Part shown: piece after piece, positions 11,671 to 21,014 of the stretch
Layout: each line of letters begins with the position of its first letter
Position numbering within the stretch: position 1 is the first letter of the stretch
Notes under the pieces: model-generated
Seen by the model: only the letters and a program-made list of their open reading frames with translations
Told to the model about the DNA's origin: nothing
The model's database searches: none
DNA from: Malacoplasma sp.
GTDB taxonomy: Bacteria > Bacillota_I > Bacilli_A > Mycoplasmatales > Mycoplasmoidaceae
Reading direction: 5' to 3'
DNA length: 58,537 nucleotides
Assembly: GCA_021444005.1 (NCBI GenBank)
Contig: JABUSB010000002.1
Coordinates: 81,349 to 139,885, forward strand
Translations under genes and position numbers: made by a program

Positions 11671-14600
11671 TTAGTTAGCTAATTCCTTATTTTCAAACAA
11701 TTTTGAAATTGAATCTTCGATATTATTTTCATTTAAATGCTCTGTTAAATCATAGTGTTTGATATTAAAGTTTCTAATTTCATAATCTTTAGTAAAACCC
11801 AAAATATAAGACTTAACAATTTTAAAAATTATCTCTGTTGGAGCCAATCCAAATACTTGGTTTTTAAAGATATGGTTTAATCTTGTTTTGTCATCTGGAA
11901 AAATGGTTTTCATCTTTTGGTTTCGAAACAATCTTTTCACAATTTCAGTAATATACAAACCTGATTTCATATATAAATCAATGAAGGTGTGGTTTGGATT
12001 TGAAAAGCATTTTGGATTTTTTTGTTCTAATAAGTCCACCATTTTAATAACAACACTTTTAGGAGTGAAGATTTGGTTTGTTTTTTGGGACGGTACAAAA
12101 TCAAAAATATCTGTATCACTATCATTTTCAAAATAATTTGATAATTTCTTTTTGCGGTCTAAAAATTCTTTAATTGATTGGTTAAAAACAGTCTTGTTAA
12201 AAACACAATCATAGTGTTTTATAGTATTACTTTCTTTATCCTCATAATCAAAACCATTTTTAAGTTTTTTAAATTGGTCTAAAGAAATTCCCGTAATTTC
12301 TAAAAAGACATCGTCAGGTACGATTTGGTCAAAATTGTCAATTGTGGTATTTTCATTACCATATGCCATTAAAAATAAAGGAATTGTTCTTGAAAACCCT
12401 CTTAAATGGTTTCGCATTTCTTCTAGATAATCTTTTTTAGGTTTTTCTTTAATTTCCTCTTCTACAGAATTAATTATAGAATTGTTACATTCTTGAATAA
12501 AATCAGGAATTTTTTGCTGAATTTCATTAATAAAATTTTGATTGTTTGCAGCAATCTTGTTTTCATAAGTTTGCTTAATTGCTGCTACCTTTTCTTCATC
12601 ACCATCAAATTTTTCAAGTTCAGTTTTCATTTGTGATTGAAGTTCATCAAAATTATTTTGAAATTGAAAATCCTGTGAATTAACAAAATCCTCTATTTGT
12701 TTGTTAAATTTTTTAGTTATTTTTTTATAAGTACTTTCTGATATTTGATTTTTATATTTTTCTTTTAACTCTTCAATAAAAGAAGTTTGTGCTTTTTGAC
12801 AAATTAAATTTTTATTTTGATTTCAATCATCATATGAAGTTAAGTTATTTAAATCACCTTTAATGGTTTTGTAAATTTCTTTACCAAAAACATCTTTTTC
12901 AAGTCCGATATCTTTTTCATTAGGTAATGATGCATTTTCTTGATTATCAAAAAACAATTGCTTTTTCGCACTATCAAATTTTTTAAGATCTGTTTTAATT
13001 GGATTCATTCTCTCAATAATGTCACGAACCTCTTGGGGAGCTTTAAAAATAATTCCAATGTCTTCAAATAAGAAGTTGCTCATAAAACCACGATCAACAA
13101 CTTCTTTTGATTGAATGGTGATTGGAATTGATAAAACTTTTTCAGCATCCAATAAAAACATTTCTCCACTTTCGTCCTCTGCATAAACTGGGAAAAAGTT
13201 TAAAAGTTTTCTGATATTAGTTTTACGAGTTTCTAAATCAAATTTTTCATTAGTTTTAATGGAATTTAAATCATTGGCAAAATTGTCAAAAAGCACAAGT
13301 GTTCTGGTTGGGTCAAAATCAAAAACATAAGCATTTTCTTTGCGTAAGTTTTTGATTTCTCCATTTTCTTCATATTGAAACAAACAAGGGTTTTGCGCTC
13401 GGAATGCTGCTTGCATATATTGGGCAGAGCTTTTCATATTTGATAACATCAAAACAGCAGTCCATTCAGGAAAGGTAACACCTACAGTTAACTGGCCCAC
13501 AGAAATTGTTATGGTTTTATCATTTTCTGCAATTGCTTTTTTGACTTTATCGTAATTTGTTTTAATTCTTTTATTTATATTTTGATTGTCTTCATTATCA
13601 TTTGTAAGCTCTCCAGCTGCACGAACAATTTTATAATCTTTAAAAACTGGGTGTTCATTAAGTTTTTTCTCTAGTGCTTTTGCACTGTCAACATATTCTA
13701 AAATTCATAAAGTATGTCTTAATTCATTTCTTAATTCAGCGGTAGAGAAAGGGAATTTGTCACCAGTTACTAAAACATCTAAAAATTTATCAATTGCTTC
13801 ATTGTGGACAAATTCTCCCGCAGCATTAGTTTTAAAAAATTCATTTAAGTTAAAACAAAAATCCTCATTTTCGCCATCATCATCAAAGTCAGCTCCCTTT
13901 TTAACTTTTTCTCTAATGATGTCAGACATCTTATAAGTGTACATATTCAGTTGTGGTAAATCTTGATAAGGGTTTTCTAACTCATTTGCGTTATCCCAAT
14001 TTCTTTTAGCATTTTGTTCATCAAAATATGTCCAATTATAAATGGCATTTGCTTCAAATTTTTCATTAGCAATTGCTTTGAAAGGAGTCCCTGATAAATG
14101 TAGTGTATAGATTCTTCTAACACTATTAAGTGCAGTATCAGTCTTATAAGTATCAACACCTTCATGTGCTTCATCAATTATTAAAAGATCTCATTTAGTA
14201 TCATAAATGTATTTTAATTTGTTATGTTTCCCACCAAAATAGATTGATCCTTTTAAATCTTGTAGGGAAACAAATTGGATTAATTTCTTTTCTTTTTCAC
14301 TTCCAATATGTTTTAAATAGTTTTCTCTACTTACTACATATTCTTTATCTTTTAAAGCATCTGTGTCACTCACAAACCAATAATTGTCAGTACCTAAAAA
14401 TTTTACGTAATCCTCATATCAAGAATTGGCAATTGAAGGACGGTTTGTCACAATTAAAATTTTTATTAAATCTAATCTTTTACACAACTCATAAGCTGAA
14501 ATGGTTTTCCCAAATCGTGGTTTTGCATTCCAAAGAAATTCACGATTATTGTTAGTCTTAAAATAATTAATTGTTTGTATTACAGCATCATTTTGTTCAT

Positions 14601-15003
14601 TTCTTAAGTGGTATTCAAAAAGAGCATTAGTTTCTAGAATTCCCTTATTATTTCTAAATTCATCAAACATTCTTTTTGATTCACTACCAGATATTTTGAA
14701 TCATTCAGAATATCCTTCATTATTAGATGTTTCATTAATTTTTCTTTCAACTTTGTTTTTAGCTAAATAGCTGTGGAATTCAAAATCTTTAAACCAATTT
14801 CCATTTGCGAAAACAGCATAGTCTTGTCATTCTTTCTTAAATTTAATGTTTGCTGTTTGGGTTTGCTCTCTAATTCTTGTGTCAACATCACGTTCAGTAT
14901 ATCCAATTTTAGTTCAGCCTTCGTGATAGATAATATCTGGGGTAGTATATGCATAAATCATTGGAAATACACGTTTTGAAGTCTTGATTTTGATATTTGC
15001 CAT
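11671..15003 (-). CDS. Restriction subunit: GIY-YIG (T5orf172-like) nuclease + SF2 helicase
   Basis: 1110 residues, intact under table 4. Residues ~14-95 form a GIY-YIG/T5orf172-like nuclease fold: IYAYTTPDIIYHEGWTKIGY, then ERDVDTRIREQT. A superfamily 2 helicase/translocase follows: Walker A PRFGKT (~163-167), DEAH at 277-280 in LLIIDEAHEG, SGTPF (~304-308), TVGVTFPEW and motif VI-like QAAFRAQNP (~531-539). The middle is charged and helical. Residues from ~979 (FTPKSVVIKMVDLLE ... FIDLYMKSGLYITEIV) resemble motifs X and I of an Eco57I-type adenine methyltransferase but lack the catalytic NPPY. It starts 9 bp after the methyltransferase stop at 15013, so it is probably cotranslated with it. 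Inferred role: ATP-dependent DNA cleavage in complex with the methyltransferase. Exact R-M type not settled. Confidence 0.85.
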
Positions 15004-15012
15004 AATTTATAC

Positions 15013-17068
15013 CTATTTCTCAAATTTTTTAATATACTCAATTTCTTCTTTTGTTAATTTATATTTTTGATAAAGTTGGTCATCAATTTCTGCAATTGTT
15101 TTGGATCAATCAATATCTGAATTATTACTAAAATCTTGTACAGGAATAATTTCACCAAAAGAAGAGCTCCTATTTTGTTCTTGCAAAACTAAACCTGCAA
15201 AGAAATCAGTTTTCAAATACTTTAAAAAATTGTCACACTCATCTTTATCTTTTGTCATATATAAAGATATTTTAGCTCTACCAAAGGCTGAATTAGGCTC
15301 TAAAACTTGAACTACCTCTGCAATTCTTTTGTGGACATTAGCAACTGTTGGGGTGCTCGATACTATTGTTCTTTTGGGATAAGCTGAGGGCATTACAATT
15401 TTGTAGTGGTCAAAATATTCTTGGCCACTTGGAATGTTTTGTTTATTTGTCCAAAAATTCTTAGTTCTTCCTCTGCTACCACCTCTATCATTGGTAACCA
15501 GTTGTATTGGGTCATCTCAATCTTCTTTATTCAATGAAACTTTTTCCGGATTTTTCTCCACAAAATTAGATTCAATTCCAAAAATTCCCTTCTTAACTTG
15601 GGTACTTAATTTTTTTGAATCTCTAAACTTTTTATTAATATCTAGAAAAAGTGGGTTTGGTGTTAAATCTTTTGAATCTTTTAAATTAACAGAGATGATT
15701 TCATCACTATAAACCCGGTTCATATATTCAAAAAATTCGTGATGTAATCTATCTCTTAAAACAATACAAATTCCTGCAGACAAATTAACATCATCTTTAA
15801 AAAATGGTTCTGGTCTTTTATCGTTTCTGTATCAAGATGTTGGACCAGTAGTACCCTCATATGCATAAACCAAAATTGTGTGGCCGTCTTCCAAGACAGT
15901 TTTACCTAAACCGGAAAGTCTTGTACGAGCATCGAACCATCCTTCGAATGGATAAATCAAACAAGAGCATTTTCCAACCTTGTCTGCTAAAAATTGGAAA
16001 TTCTGAAAGATCCAAGAAGCATTTCCTTGTGTTTGGTTCTCTGTTTTACCGCTATTTTTTTGGTAGGGGGGGGTTCCCTATTACAAAATCGAACTTCATT
16101 TTGTTCCCTATCTTTATTTCTTCAAAAGCAATACTCTTATTATTGCTTCAATTCTTAATTAAACACTTGATTCCACTCTCTTTTTTAGCATAATTCTCAT
16201 CTGCTCAGTCACCTTTTGATTCTTTTGGTAAAAAATCAGCTAAGGAAGGTGCTTTTTTATCAGAGTGTGGAATTGTTGATTCTAAACCGTCCATTTGTCA
16301 AAAATTTCAAGCAATAATTTTTGCTATTGTTTCTAAACACTCATTACTTGGAAAGTTGTCAAACCTATTTATATAATAATCAATAAATGAAAAAAAGAGA
16401 TTTTTTCTCGCGATCAACAAACTATCTCCATACCACTCAAAACCATAAACTGCTTGGAAGGCTTTTACAACTCAATCAAACCATTCAGTTTCTGAATTGG
16501 TGTTTTCATTAATTACACGAATCTTTCGGTCCAATATTCCGATTCGGTTTTGAAGGTCAATAAAATTTCCAGTTAAAACATCATACCGGCTTGCAATATA
16601 TGGTGCTTCTCCACATGTGATTTCTAAAGTTTTTAGTTGCACATAGTCTTGCCAACTTTGATTTTGGTTAAAAACAATTTTCTTTTTGTTTGTTTTTCAA
16701 CTGTTTTTCTTAGTAGTGTTGAAAACATTTTTTCTATTAAACCAAATGTTATCAAACATATTGTTTTGTAAATTACAAACAAATGCAGGTGTAAAAACTT
16801 CTGCATTTTCTTTCATTCTTATATTTTTTTCAGCATCAGATTTATCAAATTGTTTATAAACACCTTTTAAATTGTTTTTGTGATCTAAATCCAGTTTGAT
16901 CGATTTTTTATTTTTTGTGTAACCAAAATTAACATCATTTTTAGCTCAAATGATGTTTTTATTAGTTGTTTTGTCTTTCAATAAAATTGATAGTAACTTT
17001 TTATCAATCTTATCGATATAACTTTCTTGAATAAATTTTGATTTAGCTTCTTTATTTTCTTTTTTCAT
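15013..17068 (-). pseudogene. N6-adenine DNA methyltransferase copy 1, frameshifted (phase OFF)
   Basis: An Eco57I-like gamma-class adenine methyltransferase meant to be ~684 residues. Readable motifs are FTPAFVCN (motif X-like), LEITCGEAPYIASRYDVLTG (SAM motif I) and KFDFVIGNPP. The NPPY catalytic motif is encoded by AAC followed by an uninterrupted C run, 8 C in all (16066-16073 on the plus strand as G). The span is 2056 bp, one more than a multiple of three. In frame it gives NPPLPKK and a TAG at 16052, a 338-residue product without Tyr or the target-recognition half. Reading with 7 C restores NPPYQKN and the full C-terminal half, which has no other stop and closely follows copy 2. Its reading frame is otherwise intact, so I take it as a reversible OFF state and not decay. 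Stop 9 bp before the restriction gene. Confidence 0.88.
16066..16073 (-). repeat. Poly-C tract (8) inside the methyltransferase NPPY codons, copy 1
   Basis: Eight consecutive C on the coding strand, directly after AA of the Asn codon. The run is very conspicuous in such AT-rich DNA, where proline is otherwise mostly CCA or CCT. Eight C is out of frame; seven would encode N-P-P-Y. Confidence 0.95.
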
Positions 17069-17098
17069 TTATATTAGTTGCATATAAACATATACAAC

Positions 17099-17128
17099 AT
17101 TATAAGAGAAGAATAAAACAGCAACCAA
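17099..17128 (-). promoter_or_regulatory. Promoter-like element of methyltransferase copy 1, duplicated from copy 2
   Basis: TATAAT (17099-17104) with TTGGTT (17123-17128), spacer 18, about 31 bp upstream of the ATG. The context TTCTCTTATAAT and a following TATATGT match the region upstream of copy 2 (19259-19270), so the duplication included the promoter. Confidence 0.55.
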
Positions 17129-17172
17129 AAAAAGATAAAAGGATTAGTTTTTATTTACTGCTGAATTAATTT

Positions 17173-19227
17173 CTATTTTTCAAATTTCTTAATATATTCA
17201 ATTTCAGCTTTTGTTAATTTATATTTTTGAAAAAGTTGAATATCAATTTCGGCAATTGATTTCGATCAATCAATATCTGAATTGTTACTAAAGTCTTGGT
17301 CTGGAATAATTTCACCAAAAGTAGATCTTCGGTTTGGTTCTTGTAAAACCAATCCTGCAAAAAAATCGGTTTTTAAGTACTTTCAAAAATTGTCACACTC
17401 TTCTTTGCTTTTGGTCATAAACAAAGCAATTTTACTTTTCCCAAATGCAGAATTGGGTAGTAATACTTCTACAATCTCACCAATTCTTTTATGCACATTA
17501 TTTACTGTTGGATTATTTAATACTAGTGATCTTTTTGGAAAAGCAGATCGCATAATAACTTTGTAGTAGTCAAAATATTTTTGACCACTGGGAATATTTT
17601 GCTTATCTGTATAAAACTTTTTAGACCTACCACTAGTCCCAGTTTTATCATTTGTAACCAATTGAATTGGATCATTCCAATCATTTATATTAAAAGATAC
17701 TTTATTGGGATTTTTTTGTACAAAATCTGATTCTATTCCAAAAATCCCTTTCTTAACTTGAGTGTATAGTTTTTTGGATTCACTAAGCTTTTTATTAATT
17801 TCTAAAAATAAAGGGTTTGGTGGTAAATGAATTGAATCTTGTAAATTAATATTCACAATTACATCACTATAAACCCGATTCATATATTCAAAATAATCGT
17901 GGTGTAATTGGTCTCTTAAAACAATACACACCCCTGCAGACAAATCGACATTATCTTTAAAGAAAGGGTCCGGCATTTTGTCTTTTCGAAACCAAGATCG
18001 TTTGTCATATGTTCCCTCATATGCATATAACACAATAGTGTGCCCGTCTTCCAAGACAGTTTTACCTAAACCAGACAATCTCGTGCGGGCATCAAACCAA
18101 CCTTCGAAGGGATAGATTAAACAAGAGCATTTTCCAATTTTATCTGCCAAAAATTGGAAGTGTGGGTAGATTCAAGATGAGTTCCCCTGGGTCTGGTTCT
18201 CTGTTTTACCTGTATTTTTTTGGTAGGGGGGGTTCCCTATTACAAAATCGAACTTCATTTCACTTTTTATCCTTATTTTTTCAAAAATTATCTTTTTATT
18301 ATTGCTTCAATTCTTAATTAAACACTTAATTTCATTATCTGCGTTCGCATTTTTTTGATTTTCTCACTCACTTTTATGATCTCTTGGTAAAAAATCACCA
18401 AAAGAAGGTTCTTTTATAGCCGAATGTGGAATGGTTAACTTCATTCCGTCCATTTGTCAAAAATTTCAAGCAATGATTTTAGCAATCATTTCTAAATAAT
18501 CATTTCTTGGAAAGTGCTTAAACCGATTTAAATAATAATCAATAAATGTGAATAAAAGGTTTTTCCGTGCGATTAACAAACTATCACCAAATAATTCAAA
18601 TCCATAAACCGATTGATAAGCTTTGATAACTCAAGCAAATCATTCAGTATCAGAATTTGTGTTTTCGTTAATAACCCTTATCTTGCGATCCAAGATGCCA
18701 ATGCGGTTTTTGATATCAATAAACTTCCCATTCAATACATCATACCGACTCGCAATATAAGGTGCTTCCCCACACGTGATTTCTAACACTTTTAATTGCA
18801 CATAATCTTGCCAGCTTTGGTTTTGACTAAAACTGATTTTATTTTTGGTAACCATTCAACCATTATGTAATGGTGCATTGAAAACATTCTTCCTTTTAAA
18901 CCAAAGGGAATCAAACATATTATTTTGCATATTACAAACAAATGCAGGAGTATAAACTGCTGCATTTTCTTTCATATGCACATCTTTTTCAATTGCAGAT
19001 TTATTAAATTGTTTATAAATACCTTTTAAATTGTTTTGCTTGTCAAAATTTAGTTTGATTGAATTCCTTTGTCTAATATATGCAAAATTAACATCATTCT
19101 TAGCCCAAATGATGTTTTTGTTTGTTGTTTTGTCCTTCAATAAGATTGATAACACTTTTTTATCAATCTTATCAAAATAACTCTCTTGAATAAGATTTTG
19201 CAGATCTTTCTTATTAACCTTTTGCAT
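17173..19227 (-). CDS. N6-adenine DNA methyltransferase copy 2 (phase ON)
   Basis: 684 residues, intact. An Eco57I-like type II adenine-specific methyltransferase, predicted to use SAM to make N6-methyladenine at its recognition site. Seen in order: YTPAFVCNMQNN (~95), SAM motif I LEITCGEAPYIASRYDVL (~150), motif IV VIGNPPYQKN with N332-P-P-Y335, and a C-terminal half of ~330 residues presumed to hold target recognition. NPPY is encoded by a 7-C run (18226-18232), in frame. It is highly similar to copy 1 along its whole length, including the C-terminal half (e.g. YPFEGWFDARTRLSGLGKTV in both), so the two may share specificity. Located 104 bp upstream of copy 1 in the same direction; no terminator is evident between them. 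Confidence 0.9.
18226..18232 (-). repeat. Poly-C tract (7) inside the methyltransferase NPPY codons, copy 2
   Basis: Seven consecutive C on the coding strand encode the end of Asn332 and both prolines (CCC CCC) in frame. This is the ON counterpart of the 8-C tract in copy 1. Confidence 0.95.
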
Positions 19228-19258
19228 TCAATCAATACTTAATTACACATATAAAAAG

Positions 19259-19264
19259 ATTATA
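19259..19264 (-). promoter_or_regulatory. -10 element of methyltransferase copy 2
   Basis: TATAAT on the minus strand, 31 bp upstream of the ATG, in the context TTTCTCTTATAAT shared with the promoter of copy 1. No convincing -35 hexamer is visible at standard spacing. Confidence 0.45.
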
Positions 19265-19313
19265 AGAGAAATACAATTTTAAACTAAACGAACATCAAAG
19301 TTATTAAGTGTTA

Positions 19314-20900
19314 TTAATTACTACCACCAATTATCGAATCAATTGCAGTTGTGAGATTATATGATATTTTTTTATCATTTAATGAATAGTTATTGGTTGC
19401 AAACCAATTCATTGTCCCATATGTTAGTGAGTTATTAGAATATTGTCCATAACTTGAATTTGATTGTGATGAAAAAGAAATTGACCCTCAATAAATCCCC
19501 ACAATTTCAAAAGAGCCATCACCTGTTTGAATCACAATCGGGCTTCCTGACGCCCCTGAAAAACTATCTGCTCCTAAAAGGGATAGTAGTCCCACACTCA
19601 TATAGTTGTAATGGGTGTAGTCAGTGGATGCGGTTGCATCCATTGTACTTGTACCATAAAATGCAATCGGGGTTTCATTATCACTTCAAGTACTGTTTGG
19701 TTGGTACCAATCAGCACTACTGTAAAAATATGATTGTCCCATTCTAGGATATATTTGCCAATCAAAGTCAGAAAAACTTAACCAAGAAATTGAATCTGTA
19801 CCATTTGATGGGTTTGCATTATTAGTACTAATGTCATATGATGGGTATCCACCCATATAGAATCTAGAGTTTGCATTTAATTGTAAATTCTCAACATCTT
19901 CTTTATAAACCACAGTTGGGTTATTAAAGTAGTTGGTGATTCATTCACTAAATTTATTTAAATAATGCTGACTGTTAACAATTAATGAATTGTTATTCGT
20001 TAATTCAAAAAAACTTAAATTATTAGGGTCAATTGTGTATTTTAAGATCGCGATGTCACTTGCTCCATAAAATGGGGTTGTGTCTGAAAATGTTGGATAT
20101 GATAATGAAGTACCAGAAAATGGAGAAGTACTTGTTGAAGAAGGACTATTATTAGAAAAGGATGCAGAATATGAATCTGATTTACCATAATATTGCTGAG
20201 TGTATGTAGTACCATTATCTGTTGAATTAAAGGTATTGTTAAAACTAGCATCATTTGTCGTAGTATAAACAACACTAGGATTATTAACCTTTATATAAGT
20301 GATTTGGTTATTATAAGCATTTGAGTCTTTTGTAAGTCCTAGTGCCAATCCTAAATATGAAGTGATTGAATCATAATGAACACTTTCATATTGGTTGTTA
20401 TCTTCATCATAACTTGTTACATCGTTATTCACAAAACTTAAAATGTTTGCAACGTGTAAATTAGTTGCAACATAAAACGTATTTGTATTTTTGTCAGCAC
20501 TATAAATTCACCCCGTTCCAGCAACGATGGATGCATCGTTTTGGGGAGTGGTCGAAGATTTAAAATTAAACAATAGTGAAAATGTTCTTTGGCTAATTCA
20601 GTAACTCGCATCTGATGTTGTGTTGTAATTAAGTTTAGTTGTTTTATTATATGATACACTATTGGTTTGGTTGGAAAATACAGTAATCCCAACAACTGAA
20701 CCCGCTAATATTGCCCCTGCTAAAAAACAACCAATAATAGCAAAAGTTAAACTACGAATTTGCCTCTTAGTCTTTGCTTTAGGATCATTATTAGGAAATG
20801 GATTATTATAGTTTGGATAATTGTTATAATCACCATTAAATTCGGGTTGATTATCACTATTGTTATTTTGAAAAAAGGAGTTACTAAATTTAAATCGCAT
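19314..20900 (-). CDS. DUF31 serine protease, mycoplasma immunoglobulin protease (MIP)-like
   Basis: 528 residues. A basic, Asn-rich N-terminal cytoplasmic part is followed by one membrane segment (~50-76, SLTFAIIGCFLAGAILAGSV), so the catalytic domain faces outward. Chymotrypsin-like triad motifs of the DUF31 family are visible: GTGWIYSADKN then YVATNLHVANIL (His149), GASDIAILKY (Asp282) and FSGASGSPIV (Ser451). DUF31 proteins include MIP, which cleaves the heavy chain of antibodies captured by the partner MIB. No gene I recognise as MIB is adjacent; the neighbour upstream is a 1030-aa surface protein. Substrate therefore unproven. The start at 20900 is the first ATG. The promoter overlaps a perfect palindrome at 20926-20942. 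Confidence 0.85.
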
Positions 20901-20925
20901 ATTGATGATCAAATTATTTGATAAG

Positions 20926-20959
20926 TGATACTAATAGTATCATAAAATAATATTTTCAA
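20926..20959 (-). promoter_or_regulatory. Promoter of the DUF31 protease with an overlapping palindrome
   Basis: TTGAAA (20954-20959) and TATTAG (20931-20936) with a 17-base spacer on the minus strand. The -10 lies inside a perfect 8-1-8 palindrome, TGATACTA-A-TAGTATCA (20926-20942), a plausible operator. Prediction only. Confidence 0.5.
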
Positions 20960-20976
20960 AAAAGATATAGATTAAA

Positions 20977-21007
20977 AAAATGAGCTTGTTAAATTAAGCT
21001 CATTTTT
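20977..21007 (-). terminator. Terminator after the 1030-aa surface protein
   Basis: Stem AAAATGAGCTT (20977-20987) with its complement at 20996-21006, then a T-run on the minus strand. It separates the surface-protein gene from the protease gene, which has its own promoter. Confidence 0.8.
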
Positions 21008-21014
21008 GTTTATT

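Noticed and set aside
11671..15003. Restriction gene as a broken, multi-piece pseudogene
   Set aside because: All apparent stops are TGA; no TAA or TAG occurs in frame over 1110 codons and the helicase motifs are in order.
15861..16193. Plus-strand ORF of 110 codons
   Set aside because: It is the reverse frame of the methyltransferase coding sequence and contains the poly-G tract; no SD and no recognisable protein.
15013..17068. Methyltransferase copy 1 as a decayed pseudogene
   Set aside because: The only lesion is one extra C in a homopolymer; both halves are otherwise open and conserved with copy 2, which fits a reversible switch better than decay.
19454..19747. Plus-strand ORF of 97 codons
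   Set aside because: Antisense shadow of the DUF31 protease around its catalytic Ser region.
20438..20695. Minus-strand ORF of 85 codons
   Set aside because: Out of frame with the DUF31 protease and fully inside it.
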